A stretch of 64,000 nt of DNA from Actinosynnema sp042752395 (GTDB taxonomy: Bacteria; Actinomycetota; Actinomycetes; Mycobacteriales; Pseudonocardiaceae): NCBI RefSeq assembly GCF_042752395.1, contig NZ_JBHYXZ010000028.1:1-64000 (forward strand), in the 5' to 3' direction. Below the pieces are notes generated by a model, which was given only the letters and a program-made list of their open reading frames with translations, ran no database searches and was not told where the DNA came from. A program made the position numbers and the translations under genes. Positions 17,444 through 26,036 of this stretch are shown here, piece by piece (position 1 is the stretch's first letter; each line of letters begins with the position of its first letter).

Positions 17444-17566
17444 GCAGCGGCTCGGCCGTGCCGTCCCGTCGAGCGGCCCGCGCCCCGTTATACGCGGGCG
17501 GGGTCCGGGCGACGCCGGGGGCGGTGACGGCCAAGGGGGTGCGAGGCGGACGTCCCCACCCCGAAC

Positions 17567-17609
17567 GGGGCCGCCGGTCGCCATTGCGGAGTGCGCGACC
17601 GGCGGCCCC
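17567..17609. terminator. Strong hairpin
   Basis: Perfect 15-bp stem GGGGCCGCCGGTCGC / GCGACCGGCGGCCCC with a 13-nt loop. It ends transcription from the LysR side or insulates the deazaflavin gene that starts 26 bp later. Between the small ORF and this hairpin (17444-17566) nothing is recognised. Confidence 0.65.
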
Positions 17610-17634
17610 GCCGCGCAGTCGGTACGTTCGAACC

Positions 17635-18066
17635 ATGTCGGTGGTGGACAGCCCAGTCGACTGGGTGAAAGAGCACATCCGCAAGTACGTCGCGACCGGC
17701 GGCGCGGAGGGGCACGAGTGGCAGCCGGGCGTCTTCACGCTCCTGCTGACCACGATCGGCCGCAAGTCCGGGCAGCCGCGTCGGACCGCGTTGATCTACC
17801 AGCCCTACGGCGACGCGTACGTGGTCGTCGCGTCCTACGGCGGCGCGCCGAAGCACCCGTCGTGGTACCGGAACCTGGCCGAGCGCAACGAGGCCGAGGT
17901 CCAGGTCGGCCCGGACGTGTTCCGGGCCCGCGCCCGCACCGCGACCGGTGAGGAGCGGGACCGGCTGTGGAAGCTGATGACCGAGGCGTGGCCGGCCTAC
18001 GACCAGTACGCGAAGAAGACCGACCGGGAGATCCCGGTGGTGGTGCTGGAGCGCGTCGGGTCGTAG
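17635..18066 (+). CDS. F420-dependent nitroreductase-family (Ddn-like) protein
   Basis: 143 aa single-domain split-beta-barrel flavin/deazaflavin oxidoreductase of the Mycobacterium tuberculosis Ddn type. Visible family marks are LLLTTIGRKSGQPRRTALIY, VVVASYGGAPKHPSWYRNL and PEVEVQVG-like segments that contact the F420 phosphate and ring. It probably reduces quinones or enoyl groups with F420H2. The ATG at 17635 lies 6 nt after a TACGTT -10 box (leaderless). Confidence 0.9.
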   Translation: MSVVDSPVDWVKEHIRKYVATGGAEGHEWQPGVFTLLLTTIGRKSGQPRRTALIYQPYGDAYVVVASYGGAPKHPSWYRNLAERNEAEVQVGPDVFRARARTATGEERDRLWKLMTEAWPAYDQYAKKTDREIPVVVLERVGS

Positions 18067-18112
18067 GCGCGGCCCGGTCCGGATCGCGGACCGGGAGCGC
18101 GGTCCGGGCGCG

Positions 18113-18952
18113 TCACCCGGTGATCGGCACGGCGGAGCCCGTCACGGTGACCCGCGGGTCGTCGGGCGCGACGCAGATCTCGAGCAGGCTCGGGCGGCCC
18201 AGGTCCACGCCCTGGTGGATGGTCACGGACCTCGGCCGTTCGACCCGCCCGATCGCCCGCAGGTAGCCGCCGAACGCCGCCGCGGCGGAGCCGGTCGCCG
18301 GGTCCTCGACCACGCCGCCCACCGGGAACGGGTCGCGGGCGTCGAACACGTCCTCCTCGCGCTGGTGCACCAGCTGCGCGGTCACGGCGTCGTGGGCGCG
18401 CAGCAGGTCGGCCAGCGCGTCGAAGTCGTAGTCCAGCGCGGCCAGGCGGGCGCGGGTGCGGACGGCCAGGACGAGGTGGCGCGAGCCGCCGAACGCCCAG
18501 TGCGGCGGGTAGCGGTCGTCCAGGTCGTCGGCGGACCAGCCCAGCGCGCGCAGCGCGGCGGTGACGTCGGCGGGCGCGGCGGGCGTGGCGTGGGTCGGCA
18601 CGCTGGTCAGCGTCGCGGTGGTGGGGGTGGTGGCGACGTCGACCAGGCCGGCGGGGGTGTGGAAGCGCAGGGTTCCGGGCCGGCCGAGGGCGACGGCGGC
18701 GGCCACGGTGGCGTGGCCGCAGAACGGCACCTCGACCAGCGGGCTGAAGTACCGGACGTCGAAGTCGTCCGGCTCGGCGGGCCGGGGGACGACGAACGCG
18801 GTCTCCGAGTAGCCGACCTCGGCGGCGATCTCCAGCATGCGGGCGTCGGTCAGGCCGGTAGCGTCGAGCACGACGCCGGCCGGGTTGCCCCCGGCGGGGT
18901 CGGTGGCGAAAGCGGTGTAGCGGAGCACGGTCGGTCCCTGCGCGTCGGTCAT
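18113..18952 (-). CDS. PhzF-family isomerase
   Basis: 279 aa with the diaminopimelate-epimerase-like double hot-dog fold of PhzF: FATDPAGGNPAGVVLDA at the start, GYSETAFV with the catalytic Glu (about residue 50), FCGHATVAAA, and EDPATGSAAAAFGGYL. PhzF proteins isomerise trans-2,3-dihydro-3-hydroxyanthranilate in phenazine synthesis; most homologues outside such clusters have unknown substrates, and no phenazine genes are nearby. It is divergent from a LysR gene, its likely regulator. Confidence 0.9.
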   Translation of the reverse strand: MTDAQGPTVLRYTAFATDPAGGNPAGVVLDATGLTDARMLEIAAEVGYSETAFVVPRPAEPDDFDVRYFSPLVEVPFCGHATVAAAVALGRPGTLRFHTPAGLVDVATTPTTATLTSVPTHATPAAPADVTAALRALGWSADDLDDRYPPHWAFGGSRHLVLAVRTRARLAALDYDFDALADLLRAHDAVTAQLVHQREEDVFDARDPFPVGGVVEDPATGSAAAAFGGYLRAIGRVERPRSVTIHQGVDLGRPSLLEICVAPDDPRVTVTGSAVPITG

Positions 18953-19028
18953 GGGACGAGCGTCCCCCAGGAGGGCGCATCGAGTCCAACGATTCCCAGT
19001 GATGTGCGCTATCGGTATTGTCGATGTG

Positions 19029-19844
19029 GTGGACACCCGCCTCCTGCGCACCCTCCTGGTGCTCGCCCGTACGGGCAGCTTCACCGCCACCGCGGCCGAG
19101 CTGCACCTCGTGCAATCCACGGTGACGAGCCAGGTCAAGGCCCTGGAACGGCACCTCGGGGCCCGCCTGTTCGACCGGCTGCCCAGCGGGGCGCGGTTGA
19201 CCGAGGCGGGTCGGCAGGCCGTCGAGCACGCCCGGGAGGTGCTGACGTCCGAGCAGCGGTTGCGGGACGCGGTGCGGGGGAGCACGGCGGTGGAGGGCGA
19301 CGTGCGGATAGCCGCACCCGAGTCGGTGTGCGCCTACCGGCTGCCGCAGCGGATCGCGGACGTGGCGATGCGGTGGCCGGGGATCTCGGTGCACCTGTCG
19401 CCGGCGGGCACCCGGCAGGCGTTGGCCGGGGTGCGCAACGGGACCTTGGACCTGGCGCTGGTGCTGGAGGACTCGCTGGCCGCGCCGGGGTTGAAGGTGA
19501 CGGCGGTCGGGGTCGAGCCGATCGAGCTGGTGTCCGCGCCGGGGGTGGTGCTGGACGAGCGGTACTTCCTGCTGGAGGAGGGGTGTTCGTACTGCGACCG
19601 GTTCGTGCGCGAGTTGCCCGCGACGCCCAGCATCACGCGGTTCGGCAGCATCGAGGCCGTGCGGTCGTGCGTGGTGGCCGGGTTGGGGTGGGCCGTGCTG
19701 CCTCGGGTGGCGGTGGCCGAGCAGTTGGACGCGGGCACGTTGCAGCGGGTGCGGGAGCTGCCCGACAGCACGCTGTTCCTGGTCACGGACCCGCGCCGCA
19801 CCCCCTCGGCCGCCGTCCGCGCCGTCGCCGCCGCCCTCGACTGA
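19029..19844 (+). CDS. LysR-family transcriptional regulator divergent from phzF-like gene
   Basis: 271 aa; winged helix-turn-helix in residues about 3-62 (RLLRTLLVLARTGSFTATA... QSTVTSQVKALERHLGARLF), effector domain after 85 with two cysteines in EEGCSYCDRF that might sense redox or metal. GTG at 19029 is preferred because a TATTGT box (19016-19021) lies 7 nt upstream; in-frame ATG 19002 and GTG 18951 are alternatives. The 76-bp region between it and phzF probably holds the operator for both. Confidence 0.85.
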   Translation: MDTRLLRTLLVLARTGSFTATAAELHLVQSTVTSQVKALERHLGARLFDRLPSGARLTEAGRQAVEHAREVLTSEQRLRDAVRGSTAVEGDVRIAAPESVCAYRLPQRIADVAMRWPGISVHLSPAGTRQALAGVRNGTLDLALVLEDSLAAPGLKVTAVGVEPIELVSAPGVVLDERYFLLEEGCSYCDRFVRELPATPSITRFGSIEAVRSCVVAGLGWAVLPRVAVAEQLDAGTLQRVRELPDSTLFLVTDPRRTPSAAVRAVAAALD

Positions 19845-19846
19845 CC

Positions 19847-19935
19847 CACGCGTGTCGAACACTCAGGACCCGTGTGTCCTACGTTGAGAACGCGAGAGTC
19901 CTACGTTCAGGACCCGTGAGTTCAACGCTCGCGTC
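19847..19935. repeat. 22-bp tandem module array, GTCCTACGTT family (copy 1)
   Basis: Four degenerate units of about 22 bp with alternating phrases: GTGTCCTACGTT, GAGAGTCCTACGTT, GTGAGTTCAACGCT. The same words form a larger mirrored array at 37705-37845, so this is a dispersed intergenic repeat family of this genome. It directly abuts a copy of a second repeat family. Confidence 0.75.
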
Positions 19936-19936
19936 C

Positions 19937-20027
19937 GGCTCGATGTGACACGGGCAGGCCGAAGCCGGCAGGCCCGGGGATAGTGCGTCCCGCCGCGCCT
20001 GCCGGCTCCGACCGGTCGGATCGAGCC
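19937..20027. repeat. Palindromic intergenic element, GGCTCGAT family (copy 1)
   Basis: 91-bp element bounded by GGCTCGAT and ATCGAGCC with an inner hairpin built from GCCGGCAGGCC / GCGCCTGCCGGC. A longer copy with 18-bp inverted ends lies at 63167-63301. The six bases GCGTCC flank the left end in both copies. It ends exactly at the stop codon of the next gene. Confidence 0.75.
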
Positions 20028-20609
20028 TCAGGTGGTCGGTGGCGGGCCCGTTCGGCGGGCCCGTTGGGCCAGCTCGGTCAGCTCGGCGAGGAACTCCCGC
20101 GCCGGCAGCGGCTTGCCCTCCTTGCGGAACGGGGACGGGGCCAGCGGCACGACGAGGTCCGTCACGGGGGAGTGCAGCCAGAGCGCCATCACGTAGAGGG
20201 GGGCGATGCGGAGCAGGCGCAGTTCGAAGCCGGCCACCGCGAGCTGGGGCAGCAGGCGGACGGCCTTGACGGCCTTGTCGGTCTCGGCCACGAACGGGCC
20301 CTCGGTGAACTGCGACACCTCCTGGGCGCCGTCCGGGCCCGGGGTCGTCTCGGCGCTCGCGATGGCCTGCCCGCCGTCCTCGACGAGGTAGCGCCAGCCC
20401 ACCGGTTGCGCCCGGTCGAGGCCGCCGCCGGAGGTGATGTCGTCGATCCCCAGCGTGAAGACCTGGTGCGGCGTGGAGAGGTCGAGCCGGTCCTTCCGCG
20501 CGCCGCGCAGGGCCTTGGTGGAGAAGTGGGCTCCGTCCACGAAGGAGTGGAGGGTCGCCTTGACCCGGTCGGGCAGTCCGGTCGGCGGGTCGGGCAGGTG
20601 CAGTGGCAT
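20028..20609 (-). CDS. Hypothetical protein, partner of the papain-like protease, 193 aa
   Basis: No signal peptide. Beta-rich with a stretch of hydrophobic strands (VRLLPQLAVAGFELRLLRIA, LYVMALWLHSPVTDLVVPL). The sequence VFTLGIDDITSGGGLDRAQP and WRYLVEDGGQAIASAE suggest a compact alpha-beta domain. ATG at 20609 with AAGGAG upstream, only 10 bp after the protease stop, so the two are cotranscribed and probably act together. Family not recognised. Confidence 0.7.
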   Translation of the reverse strand: MPLHLPDPPTGLPDRVKATLHSFVDGAHFSTKALRGARKDRLDLSTPHQVFTLGIDDITSGGGLDRAQPVGWRYLVEDGGQAIASAETTPGPDGAQEVSQFTEGPFVAETDKAVKAVRLLPQLAVAGFELRLLRIAPLYVMALWLHSPVTDLVVPLAPSPFRKEGKPLPAREFLAELTELAQRARRTGPPPTT

Positions 20610-20619
20610 GGCAGCTCCT

Positions 20620-21399
20620 TCAGCCCCGGGCCTTGGTCTTGTAGCTGACGTTCCAGAGTCCGCTGTTCTGGTACCTGTTGCGGAAGTTGTCGTAGGTCAT
20701 GTCGAGGTCGCCGGACCACGGGTCGCCCACGCTGACCCACTCGACCCCGTCGCGCACCGAGCGTCCCCGCACCGCGACGATGTGGCCGCCCCAGATGAAG
20801 CCGTTCTGGTCGCGCCACGCGATGTTCACCACGACGGGCGCGGACTTCGCCAGCTCCGCACCGAGTTGCACGGTGGTCAGCGAGTCGTTCAGGCGCTCCC
20901 TGAAGTTCCCGACGCGCTGCAGCGCCGTGTCCGGCCACCGCCCTTCGTTGGCGGGCGACTCCTGACCGGCGGGGACGCAGGCGTCCTTGCGGTTGAACTC
21001 CGCGTTGGCGAGCGAGCACTGGGTCCACGGCGAGGCCGGGTCGTAGAACCTGGAGACGCTGACCGTGGCCGCGCTCCAGCACCACATGGTCTGCTCCTGG
21101 TGCTGCATGACGAAGTCGACGTTCTGGTCGGCCATGTCGAACGCGAACTCCGCGAGCGTGCTGCTGCCCGGCTCACCGGTGGCCGTCCCGCCCCCGGTGC
21201 TCGTGGTGGCGGTCAGCCCGCTGCCGTTGAGCCGCAGGAACACGTTCGGGAAGGTCGCCGACTCGATCGTGAACACACCGCCGGACTGGACGGTGAGCTT
21301 GAACTTCTCGTACAGGCCGGGCGCCCCGAATTGGCAGTTGACCGTTCCGACGCGTGAGCTGCCCGGCTCCACCCCGCTGCCGTCCAGGCGCAGGTACAC
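20620..21399 (-). CDS. Papain-like cysteine protease (C70/AvrRpt2 type) with trefoil-like repeats, 5' end irregular
   Basis: The C-terminal domain (about 130 residues) has the papain-like signature QHQEQTMWCWSAATVSVSRF with the catalytic Cys, and a His in GGHIVAVRGR followed by DPWSGD. Upstream are repeats of a fascin/ricin-like module (FTIESATFPNVFLRLNGSG, YSFESATFPNVYLRLDGSG). The first possible start in this frame is GTG 21399, yet repeat-coding sequence continues upstream to about 21530 in an open frame closed at 21586 with no ATG/GTG/TTG. The N-terminus with its expected signal peptide is therefore missing or obscured by an error. Confidence 0.7.
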   Translation of the reverse strand: MYLRLDGSGVEPGSSRVGTVNCQFGAPGLYEKFKLTVQSGGVFTIESATFPNVFLRLNGSGLTATTSTGGGTATGEPGSSTLAEFAFDMADQNVDFVMQHQEQTMWCWSAATVSVSRFYDPASPWTQCSLANAEFNRKDACVPAGQESPANEGRWPDTALQRVGNFRERLNDSLTTVQLGAELAKSAPVVVNIAWRDQNGFIWGGHIVAVRGRSVRDGVEWVSVGDPWSGDLDMTYDNFRNRYQNSGLWNVSYKTKARG

Positions 21400-21624
21400 G
21401 TTCGGGAAAGTCGCCGACTCGAACGAGTACGTGCCGTCGGATTGGGGACGGACCTTGAACTTCTCGGTGGCTCCGGCTTTGAACTGGGCGTTGACCTTGC
21501 CGCTGCCGGGATCGGTGAACGACGTCAGGTGAGGTTGTCCCGCGGAACACCGGTCACCGGTTCGACGGGGTGTGCCGCGGCGGTGTCACGACCCGGTTGG
21601 CGCAACGGGGTGGTCTGTCGTGGA

Positions 21625-22998
21625 CTACGCGGGTTGTTCGGTCAGCAGACCTTCGCAGGTCCGAACGACCACGGCCGCGGCGCGGCGTTGGGCGTGGTCC
21701 AGGAGCGGGTCGGCGGCGTGGTCCCGCCAGCGGTTCAGGGTGTGGTGGAGCACGTGGTGCAGTTCGTCCGGCCGCGGCTCGTGGTCCAGGCCGAGGCGGG
21801 TCAGGGGATCGGCGCCCAGGCCGCCCACGAGGCGGGTGGCTTCGGCTTCCAGGCCGTCGGGCAGCCGGATCCGTCCACTGTGGATCGCCGCGAGGAGGCG
21901 CAGCTCGCGGAAGTCGTGGGCGGAGGCGAGGATCCGTTCCGTGGTGGTGGCCAGGGTGGCGGCGGTGGGACGGGGTTCGGCGCGCAGGACGACGTCCAGG
22001 CCCAGGAGGGCGGATCGGGCCTTGAGCACGTCGTGGCGTTCGGTGAAGTGGATGCCGATCGAGTCGCGCAGTTCGCCCAGGCCGCTGCGCTGCACCAGTT
22101 GACCGGTGAGCTTGACCTGGGTGTCGAAGCCCTGGCGGATGAGGGTGGTGGTCAGGCGGACGCCGAAGATGCCGAAGCGGTCGACCAGCGCGCGGCGGGT
22201 GGCGGGGTCCAGGGGGACCGGGAAGTCGTCGCCGACGAAGCGGTCGGCGGAGAGCAGGTGCTCCTCCAGCGCCGTGCGGGGCAGGCCGGCCAGCGTGGCC
22301 AGGGCGGCGAACTCGTCCGGCCGGACGGTGCGCGCGGCCACGGCGAGGAGGCCGGCGACGGCGACGACGTTCTGGCACAGCGGGGTGACGGCCGCCTCCC
22401 GGCGGTAGCGGCGGGCGATCTGCTTGGCGGAGGTCAGGGCGTCGATCCGGCCGCCGCCGATCTCGTCGGCGCGGGAGAGCACGACGACGGTGTTCACCGG
22501 GGTCGCGCGGGCGACCGGGTGGTCGTGCGCGGCCTGGAGGAAGCGCAGGTCTGTGTTGTGCATGTGCCGGGTCAGGTAGAGCACGGCGTCCGCTTCGCCG
22601 TAGACGTGCTCGACCGGGGCGCCGGCGGGGGTGTCGATCAGGGTGACGTCCCGCAGCGAGCGGGAGGGCCACTCGACCACGACGCGCTCGGCGTCCGGGG
22701 CGTCCACGAACGCCCTGCCGTCGCGGCGCACGACCGGGACCTCGTAGTGGCCGACGTGGGCCTTCGGCTGGGGGCCGTCCTGGTACCAGGTGGTCGCGCC
22801 GGTCGAGGTCAGCTCCTCGCCGATGAGGGCGCTCACCACGGTGGACTTGCCCGATCGCGGCGCGCCGGCGACGGCGACGCGCAGCGGTTCGGCGAACCGG
22901 GCGCGGTGCGCGCGCAGCCAGGTGACGGCACGGGGGCTGTCGCGGTAGATCGCCAGGGCGTCGTCCAGCAACGCCAGGACCTCGTCGGCCAACCCCAT
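21625..22998 (-). CDS. iniC: Dynamin-like GTPase, IniC-type
   Basis: 457 aa. GTPase motifs: P-loop GAPRSGKST (about 44-52), switch Thr region, G3 DTPAG (about 123-127) and G4 LSRAD (about 180-184). The rest is helical, as in bacterial dynamins. In mycobacteria IniA and IniC are membrane-associated dynamin-like proteins of the isoniazid-inducible operon and help maintain the plasma membrane under envelope stress. The gene overlaps the upstream dynamin by ATGA, so the two are translated together, perhaps forming a heteromer. Gene symbol by synteny and family. Confidence 0.8.
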   Translation of the reverse strand: MGLADEVLALLDDALAIYRDSPRAVTWLRAHRARFAEPLRVAVAGAPRSGKSTVVSALIGEELTSTGATTWYQDGPQPKAHVGHYEVPVVRRDGRAFVDAPDAERVVVEWPSRSLRDVTLIDTPAGAPVEHVYGEADAVLYLTRHMHNTDLRFLQAAHDHPVARATPVNTVVVLSRADEIGGGRIDALTSAKQIARRYRREAAVTPLCQNVVAVAGLLAVAARTVRPDEFAALATLAGLPRTALEEHLLSADRFVGDDFPVPLDPATRRALVDRFGIFGVRLTTTLIRQGFDTQVKLTGQLVQRSGLGELRDSIGIHFTERHDVLKARSALLGLDVVLRAEPRPTAATLATTTERILASAHDFRELRLLAAIHSGRIRLPDGLEAEATRLVGGLGADPLTRLGLDHEPRPDELHHVLHHTLNRWRDHAADPLLDHAQRRAAAVVVRTCEGLLTEQPA

Positions 22999-24806
22999 CA
23001 GGCGCTGATCCCCAGCGGTGGCGCCTGGCCGCCCGCCAGCGCCTGCACGCGCTGGTAGAGGGCGACCAGCTCGTCCAGCTCCCGCCTGGCGTCACGGCTG
23101 CGGCGCTCGCGTTCCGACGTGTCGTCCTGGACCGCGCGGCGGGCGCTGCGGGCCGACTCGAGCAGCGTCTCCTGCAACTCCTCGGCCAGCGTGGAGAAGT
23201 GGTTGCGCAGGCTGCGCTGGATGTGCCGGGCCGCGTCACGGCAGTCCTTGCTGAACTTCACGAAGAAGTCGTCCACGTGCCGGGCGGCGGCGGCCTTGGC
23301 TGCGGCCTGCCGGCGGCGCAGGCGCTGGTCGCTCTCGTCCATGATGGACTTCCCGCCGAACAGCGCGCCGGCGCCCAGGGAGATCGCGTTGATGAGCGGC
23401 ATGCCGGCGAGGCTGGTGGCCAGGCCGAACATCAGCACGCCGCCGTAGGAGCCCTTCAGGCCGGTGAACGCCTTCTGCGCCAGGCTGAACTTCTCGATCA
23501 GCGGCTTGTCCATGGGCGCGACGCGGTCGAGCACGTCGTCCGGGAAGATCGACTCGGGCAGGAGGTCGTCGCGGGCGACCGGGAAGCTCTTCGCGACCTT
23601 CTCCGCCACCCACTCCGAGCGGTCCAGGAGCCAGGCGAAGTTGGTGGTGGCCGCCTCGGTGAGGTTGTCCTCCAGCCACGTCTCGAACCTGTCCCAGCCC
23701 AGCGCCGGGTCGGCGGTCTCGAAGGTCTTCTCGACCTCGCGCATGATCCTGCGGGTGCGGTCGCGCAGGTCGTACTCGATGTCGGAGACCAGGTCGGCCA
23801 TCTCGTCCGCCAGCACGGTCTGCCAGCGGGCGGAACGGCGGCGCAGCTCGTCGATCCGGCGCTGCGCCTCGTTGAGCGCGGCGATGGTCTTCTCCGGGCC
23901 CTGGGCGGCGCGGGTGGACAGCTCCTCGCGCACCGGCGCGACGAGCTGCCGGATCGCGGACGCGGCCGTGACGGCGACCGTGCGGCGGGCCAACTGGTCG
24001 GCGGCGGCGAGGATGTCCTGCCGCACGCACGCCAGCAGCTCGGGGAAGCCGGACTCGGCGTTGAGCGCCTTGTCGCCCGTCCTGGCCGCGCGCAGCCGCA
24101 GCGCGGCGGACACCGGGATGAGCTTCGCGGTCACGCCGGCGCGGGCCAGGTGGGCGCGGTTGCGCTCGACCACGCGCCGCCACTGCGCCGCGATGTCGAT
24201 CTTGGTGAGGACCACGATCACGTTGGGGCAGGACGTCATGACCTGCTTGATCAGCTCCAGCTCCGAGCCGGTCAGCTCGGTGGTGGCGTCGGAGACCATG
24301 AGCACCGCGTCGGCCTGCAGCAGCGCGGTGAACGTGCTGGCGGTGTGCGCGGGCCGCAGGTCGCCCACGCCGGGCGTGTCGATCAGCACCAGGCCCGAGT
24401 CCAGCAGGGCGCGGGGGATGCCGACCTCGGCGCGCACCAGCTCCCCGCCGTGGTGGCTCGCGCTGACCTCGCTGGCGAGCCGGTCGAGGGGCACCGGGAT
24501 CCGCTCGGTGGGGGTGTTCGCGACGGACGCGCCCCGCACCAGCGCGGCCGACGGTGTCTCCGCGTGCTGCACGAACGTGGGAACGGTGGTCGTGACGTCG
24601 TCACCCACCGCGCACACCGGGGCGTTCACCATCGCGTTCACGAGCTGGCTCTTGCCCTGCTTCGGCTCGCCGATCACGAGCACGCGGAGCTTGGGGTCGA
24701 GCTGGCGGGCGCGCTTCTCGCGCAACCGTTCGGCCAGGTCGGGCCGGTTGTGCGCAGCGCAAGCCCGGATCGTGTCGTCGAGCACGTCGAGCCAGGGCGC
24801 GGACAT
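22998..24806 (-). CDS. iniA: Dynamin-like GTPase, IniA-type
   Basis: 602 aa from the ATG at 24806. P-loop GEPKQGKS (about 46-53), conserved Thr in DVTTTVPTF, G3 DTPGVGD (about 139-145) and G4 LTKID (about 195-199). Long helical neck, then a hydrophobic paddle about 430-465 (GVLMFGLATSLAGMPLINAI... GAGALFGG) able to insert into membrane, and a helical return. A hairpin lies between this gene and iniB, and a CACTCT -10-like box precedes the start, so it may have its own promoter. The frame is open to 24881 but that extension is not family-like. Confidence 0.82.
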   Translation of the reverse strand: MSAPWLDVLDDTIRACAAHNRPDLAERLREKRARQLDPKLRVLVIGEPKQGKSQLVNAMVNAPVCAVGDDVTTTVPTFVQHAETPSAALVRGASVANTPTERIPVPLDRLASEVSASHHGGELVRAEVGIPRALLDSGLVLIDTPGVGDLRPAHTASTFTALLQADAVLMVSDATTELTGSELELIKQVMTSCPNVIVVLTKIDIAAQWRRVVERNRAHLARAGVTAKLIPVSAALRLRAARTGDKALNAESGFPELLACVRQDILAAADQLARRTVAVTAASAIRQLVAPVREELSTRAAQGPEKTIAALNEAQRRIDELRRRSARWQTVLADEMADLVSDIEYDLRDRTRRIMREVEKTFETADPALGWDRFETWLEDNLTEAATTNFAWLLDRSEWVAEKVAKSFPVARDDLLPESIFPDDVLDRVAPMDKPLIEKFSLAQKAFTGLKGSYGGVLMFGLATSLAGMPLINAISLGAGALFGGKSIMDESDQRLRRRQAAAKAAAARHVDDFFVKFSKDCRDAARHIQRSLRNHFSTLAEELQETLLESARSARRAVQDDTSERERRSRDARRELDELVALYQRVQALAGGQAPPLGISA

Positions 24807-24859
24807 CACCTGGCAGAGTGTGCCCGCAAAAGCACTCCGGGTGAAAGTCCGGACGGGGC

Positions 24860-24898
24860 GAGGGCCGGTCCCGCCCCCCACGGGCAGGACCGGCCCTC
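24860..24898 (-). terminator. Hairpin between iniB-like and iniA-like genes
   Basis: Perfect 12-bp stem GAGGGCCGGTCC / GGACCGGCCCTC around a 15-nt loop. It lies 16 bp after the iniB stop and 54 bp before the iniA start, so it would stop or attenuate readthrough inside the cluster. Confidence 0.65.
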
Positions 24899-24914
24899 CG
24901 GTGGTGGATCAGTC

Positions 24915-25814
24915 TCAGAAGAGCAGGTCGTCCACGCCGAGCGAGTCGACGACCGGCAGGTCCAGGTGGTCGACCGTGCCGGTGACGTTGCTCACCACGC
25001 CGCCGACGCCGGCGGTGTCCGCGACGCCCGCGACGGTGTCGGTCACGCCGGACAGGGGTGCGGCGCCGGCGAGGTCGGTGGCGCCGGAGACGTCGAGGGT
25101 GTCGCCGAGGTCGGCGACGTTGCCCAGGTTGGCGGGCAGCGCGCTGGTGAGGCCACCGGTCACGGAGCCGACCACGCCGTGCAGCGTGTCGACGGCGCCG
25201 AACGCGGTGCTGGTCAGGCCGTCCGCGCCGGGCAGCGAGCCGGTGACCCCACCCGCGGTGGCGACGGCACCGTCCAGCGTGCCGGTCGCCGTGGCGGTCA
25301 GGTCCGAGACCTGACCGGTGGCGGTGTGCAGCGTGCCGTCCAGGGTGTCGGTCACGTCACCCACCGCGGAGAAGTCACCCTCGACCGACAGCTCCGCCGC
25401 CGCGGAGCCGTCCAGCAGGTCCCAGCTCGACACGCCGCCGAACAGGGCCAGGCCGTCGGCGTCCGCGCTGAGCGTGCCCGCCACGGCGGCCTTGACGTCG
25501 CCCGCGCCGGTGGCGCCCGACACGGCGAGCTGGTCGGCGACGGCCTTGAGCCGGAAGATCGCGCCGGCCTGGCCCGCGTCGACCAGGTCGAGCGGCAGGT
25601 CCTCGAGCAGCGCGCCGTCGAGAGCGGGCAGGCTCCCGGTCGGCACGTAGTCGAGCACCAGCGGGATGACTTCCTGCACGTCCAGGGCGCTGATGTCGCT
25701 CAGGCCCGCCGCGGCCAGGGAACCCTCGGCGTCGGCCTGGAAGTCGGCCAGCGCGGTCGGGTCGCTGAGCAGGTCGAGGACGAAGTCGTGCAGCGTGGTG
25801 GGGCTGGAGCCCAT
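24915..25814 (-). CDS. iniB: IniB-type protein (IniB N-terminal domain, low-complexity C-terminus)
   Basis: 299 aa. ATG 25814 with AGGAGAG upstream. The N-terminal 60 residues (TTLHDFVLDLLSDPTALADF... GLSDISALDVQEVIPLVLDY) are the IniB N-terminal helical domain. The remainder is Gly/Ala/Thr/Ser/Val/Asp-rich with quasi-repeats such as GDVTDTLDGTL and VTDTVAGVADTAGVGGVV, like mycobacterial IniB. Role unknown; possibly an envelope-associated partner of the IniA/IniC dynamins. Confidence 0.83.
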   Translation of the reverse strand: MGSSPTTLHDFVLDLLSDPTALADFQADAEGSLAAAGLSDISALDVQEVIPLVLDYVPTGSLPALDGALLEDLPLDLVDAGQAGAIFRLKAVADQLAVSGATGAGDVKAAVAGTLSADADGLALFGGVSSWDLLDGSAAAELSVEGDFSAVGDVTDTLDGTLHTATGQVSDLTATATGTLDGAVATAGGVTGSLPGADGLTSTAFGAVDTLHGVVGSVTGGLTSALPANLGNVADLGDTLDVSGATDLAGAAPLSGVTDTVAGVADTAGVGGVVSNVTGTVDHLDLPVVDSLGVDDLLF

Positions 25815-25882
25815 GATCGATCTCTCCTGGTCGAGTAGGACGCGGGAAGCCGGCCCGGCAGGGGTGGGATCCGGCCTGGACC

Positions 25883-25986
25883 ACGCTAGGAGCAGGCCGC
25901 CGACCGGCCATCGGGGATTACTCCCCGTAGATGCCGCAACCACTATGGGGTGGGACTCGTTCACTCCCTAGGGGATTAGGGGATGG
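25883..25986. promoter_or_regulatory. iniB/hsp70 control region with MalT-like GGGGAT boxes
   Basis: On the minus strand a TAGCGT -10 (25888-25883) would start iniB near 25876. The dyad CGGGGA-TTAC-TCCCCG (25912-25927) is centred about 44 bp upstream of it, an activator position. Further copies of GGGGATTA/GGGGATGG lie in tandem at 25971-25986, towards the divergent Hsp70 gene. MalT-type LuxR/STAND activators bind GGGGA-containing boxes, so the LuxR gene at 27311 is the natural candidate. Confidence 0.5.
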
Positions 25987-26036
25987 ACTTGTGACCATCT
26001 CGTGACCCGTGTAGGCACTGGCCGTAATTCGTTCAG

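Noticed and set aside
18113..18952. Phenazine biosynthesis cluster
   Set aside because: Only a PhzF-family gene is present; no other phz genes are seen, and stand-alone PhzF homologues are common.
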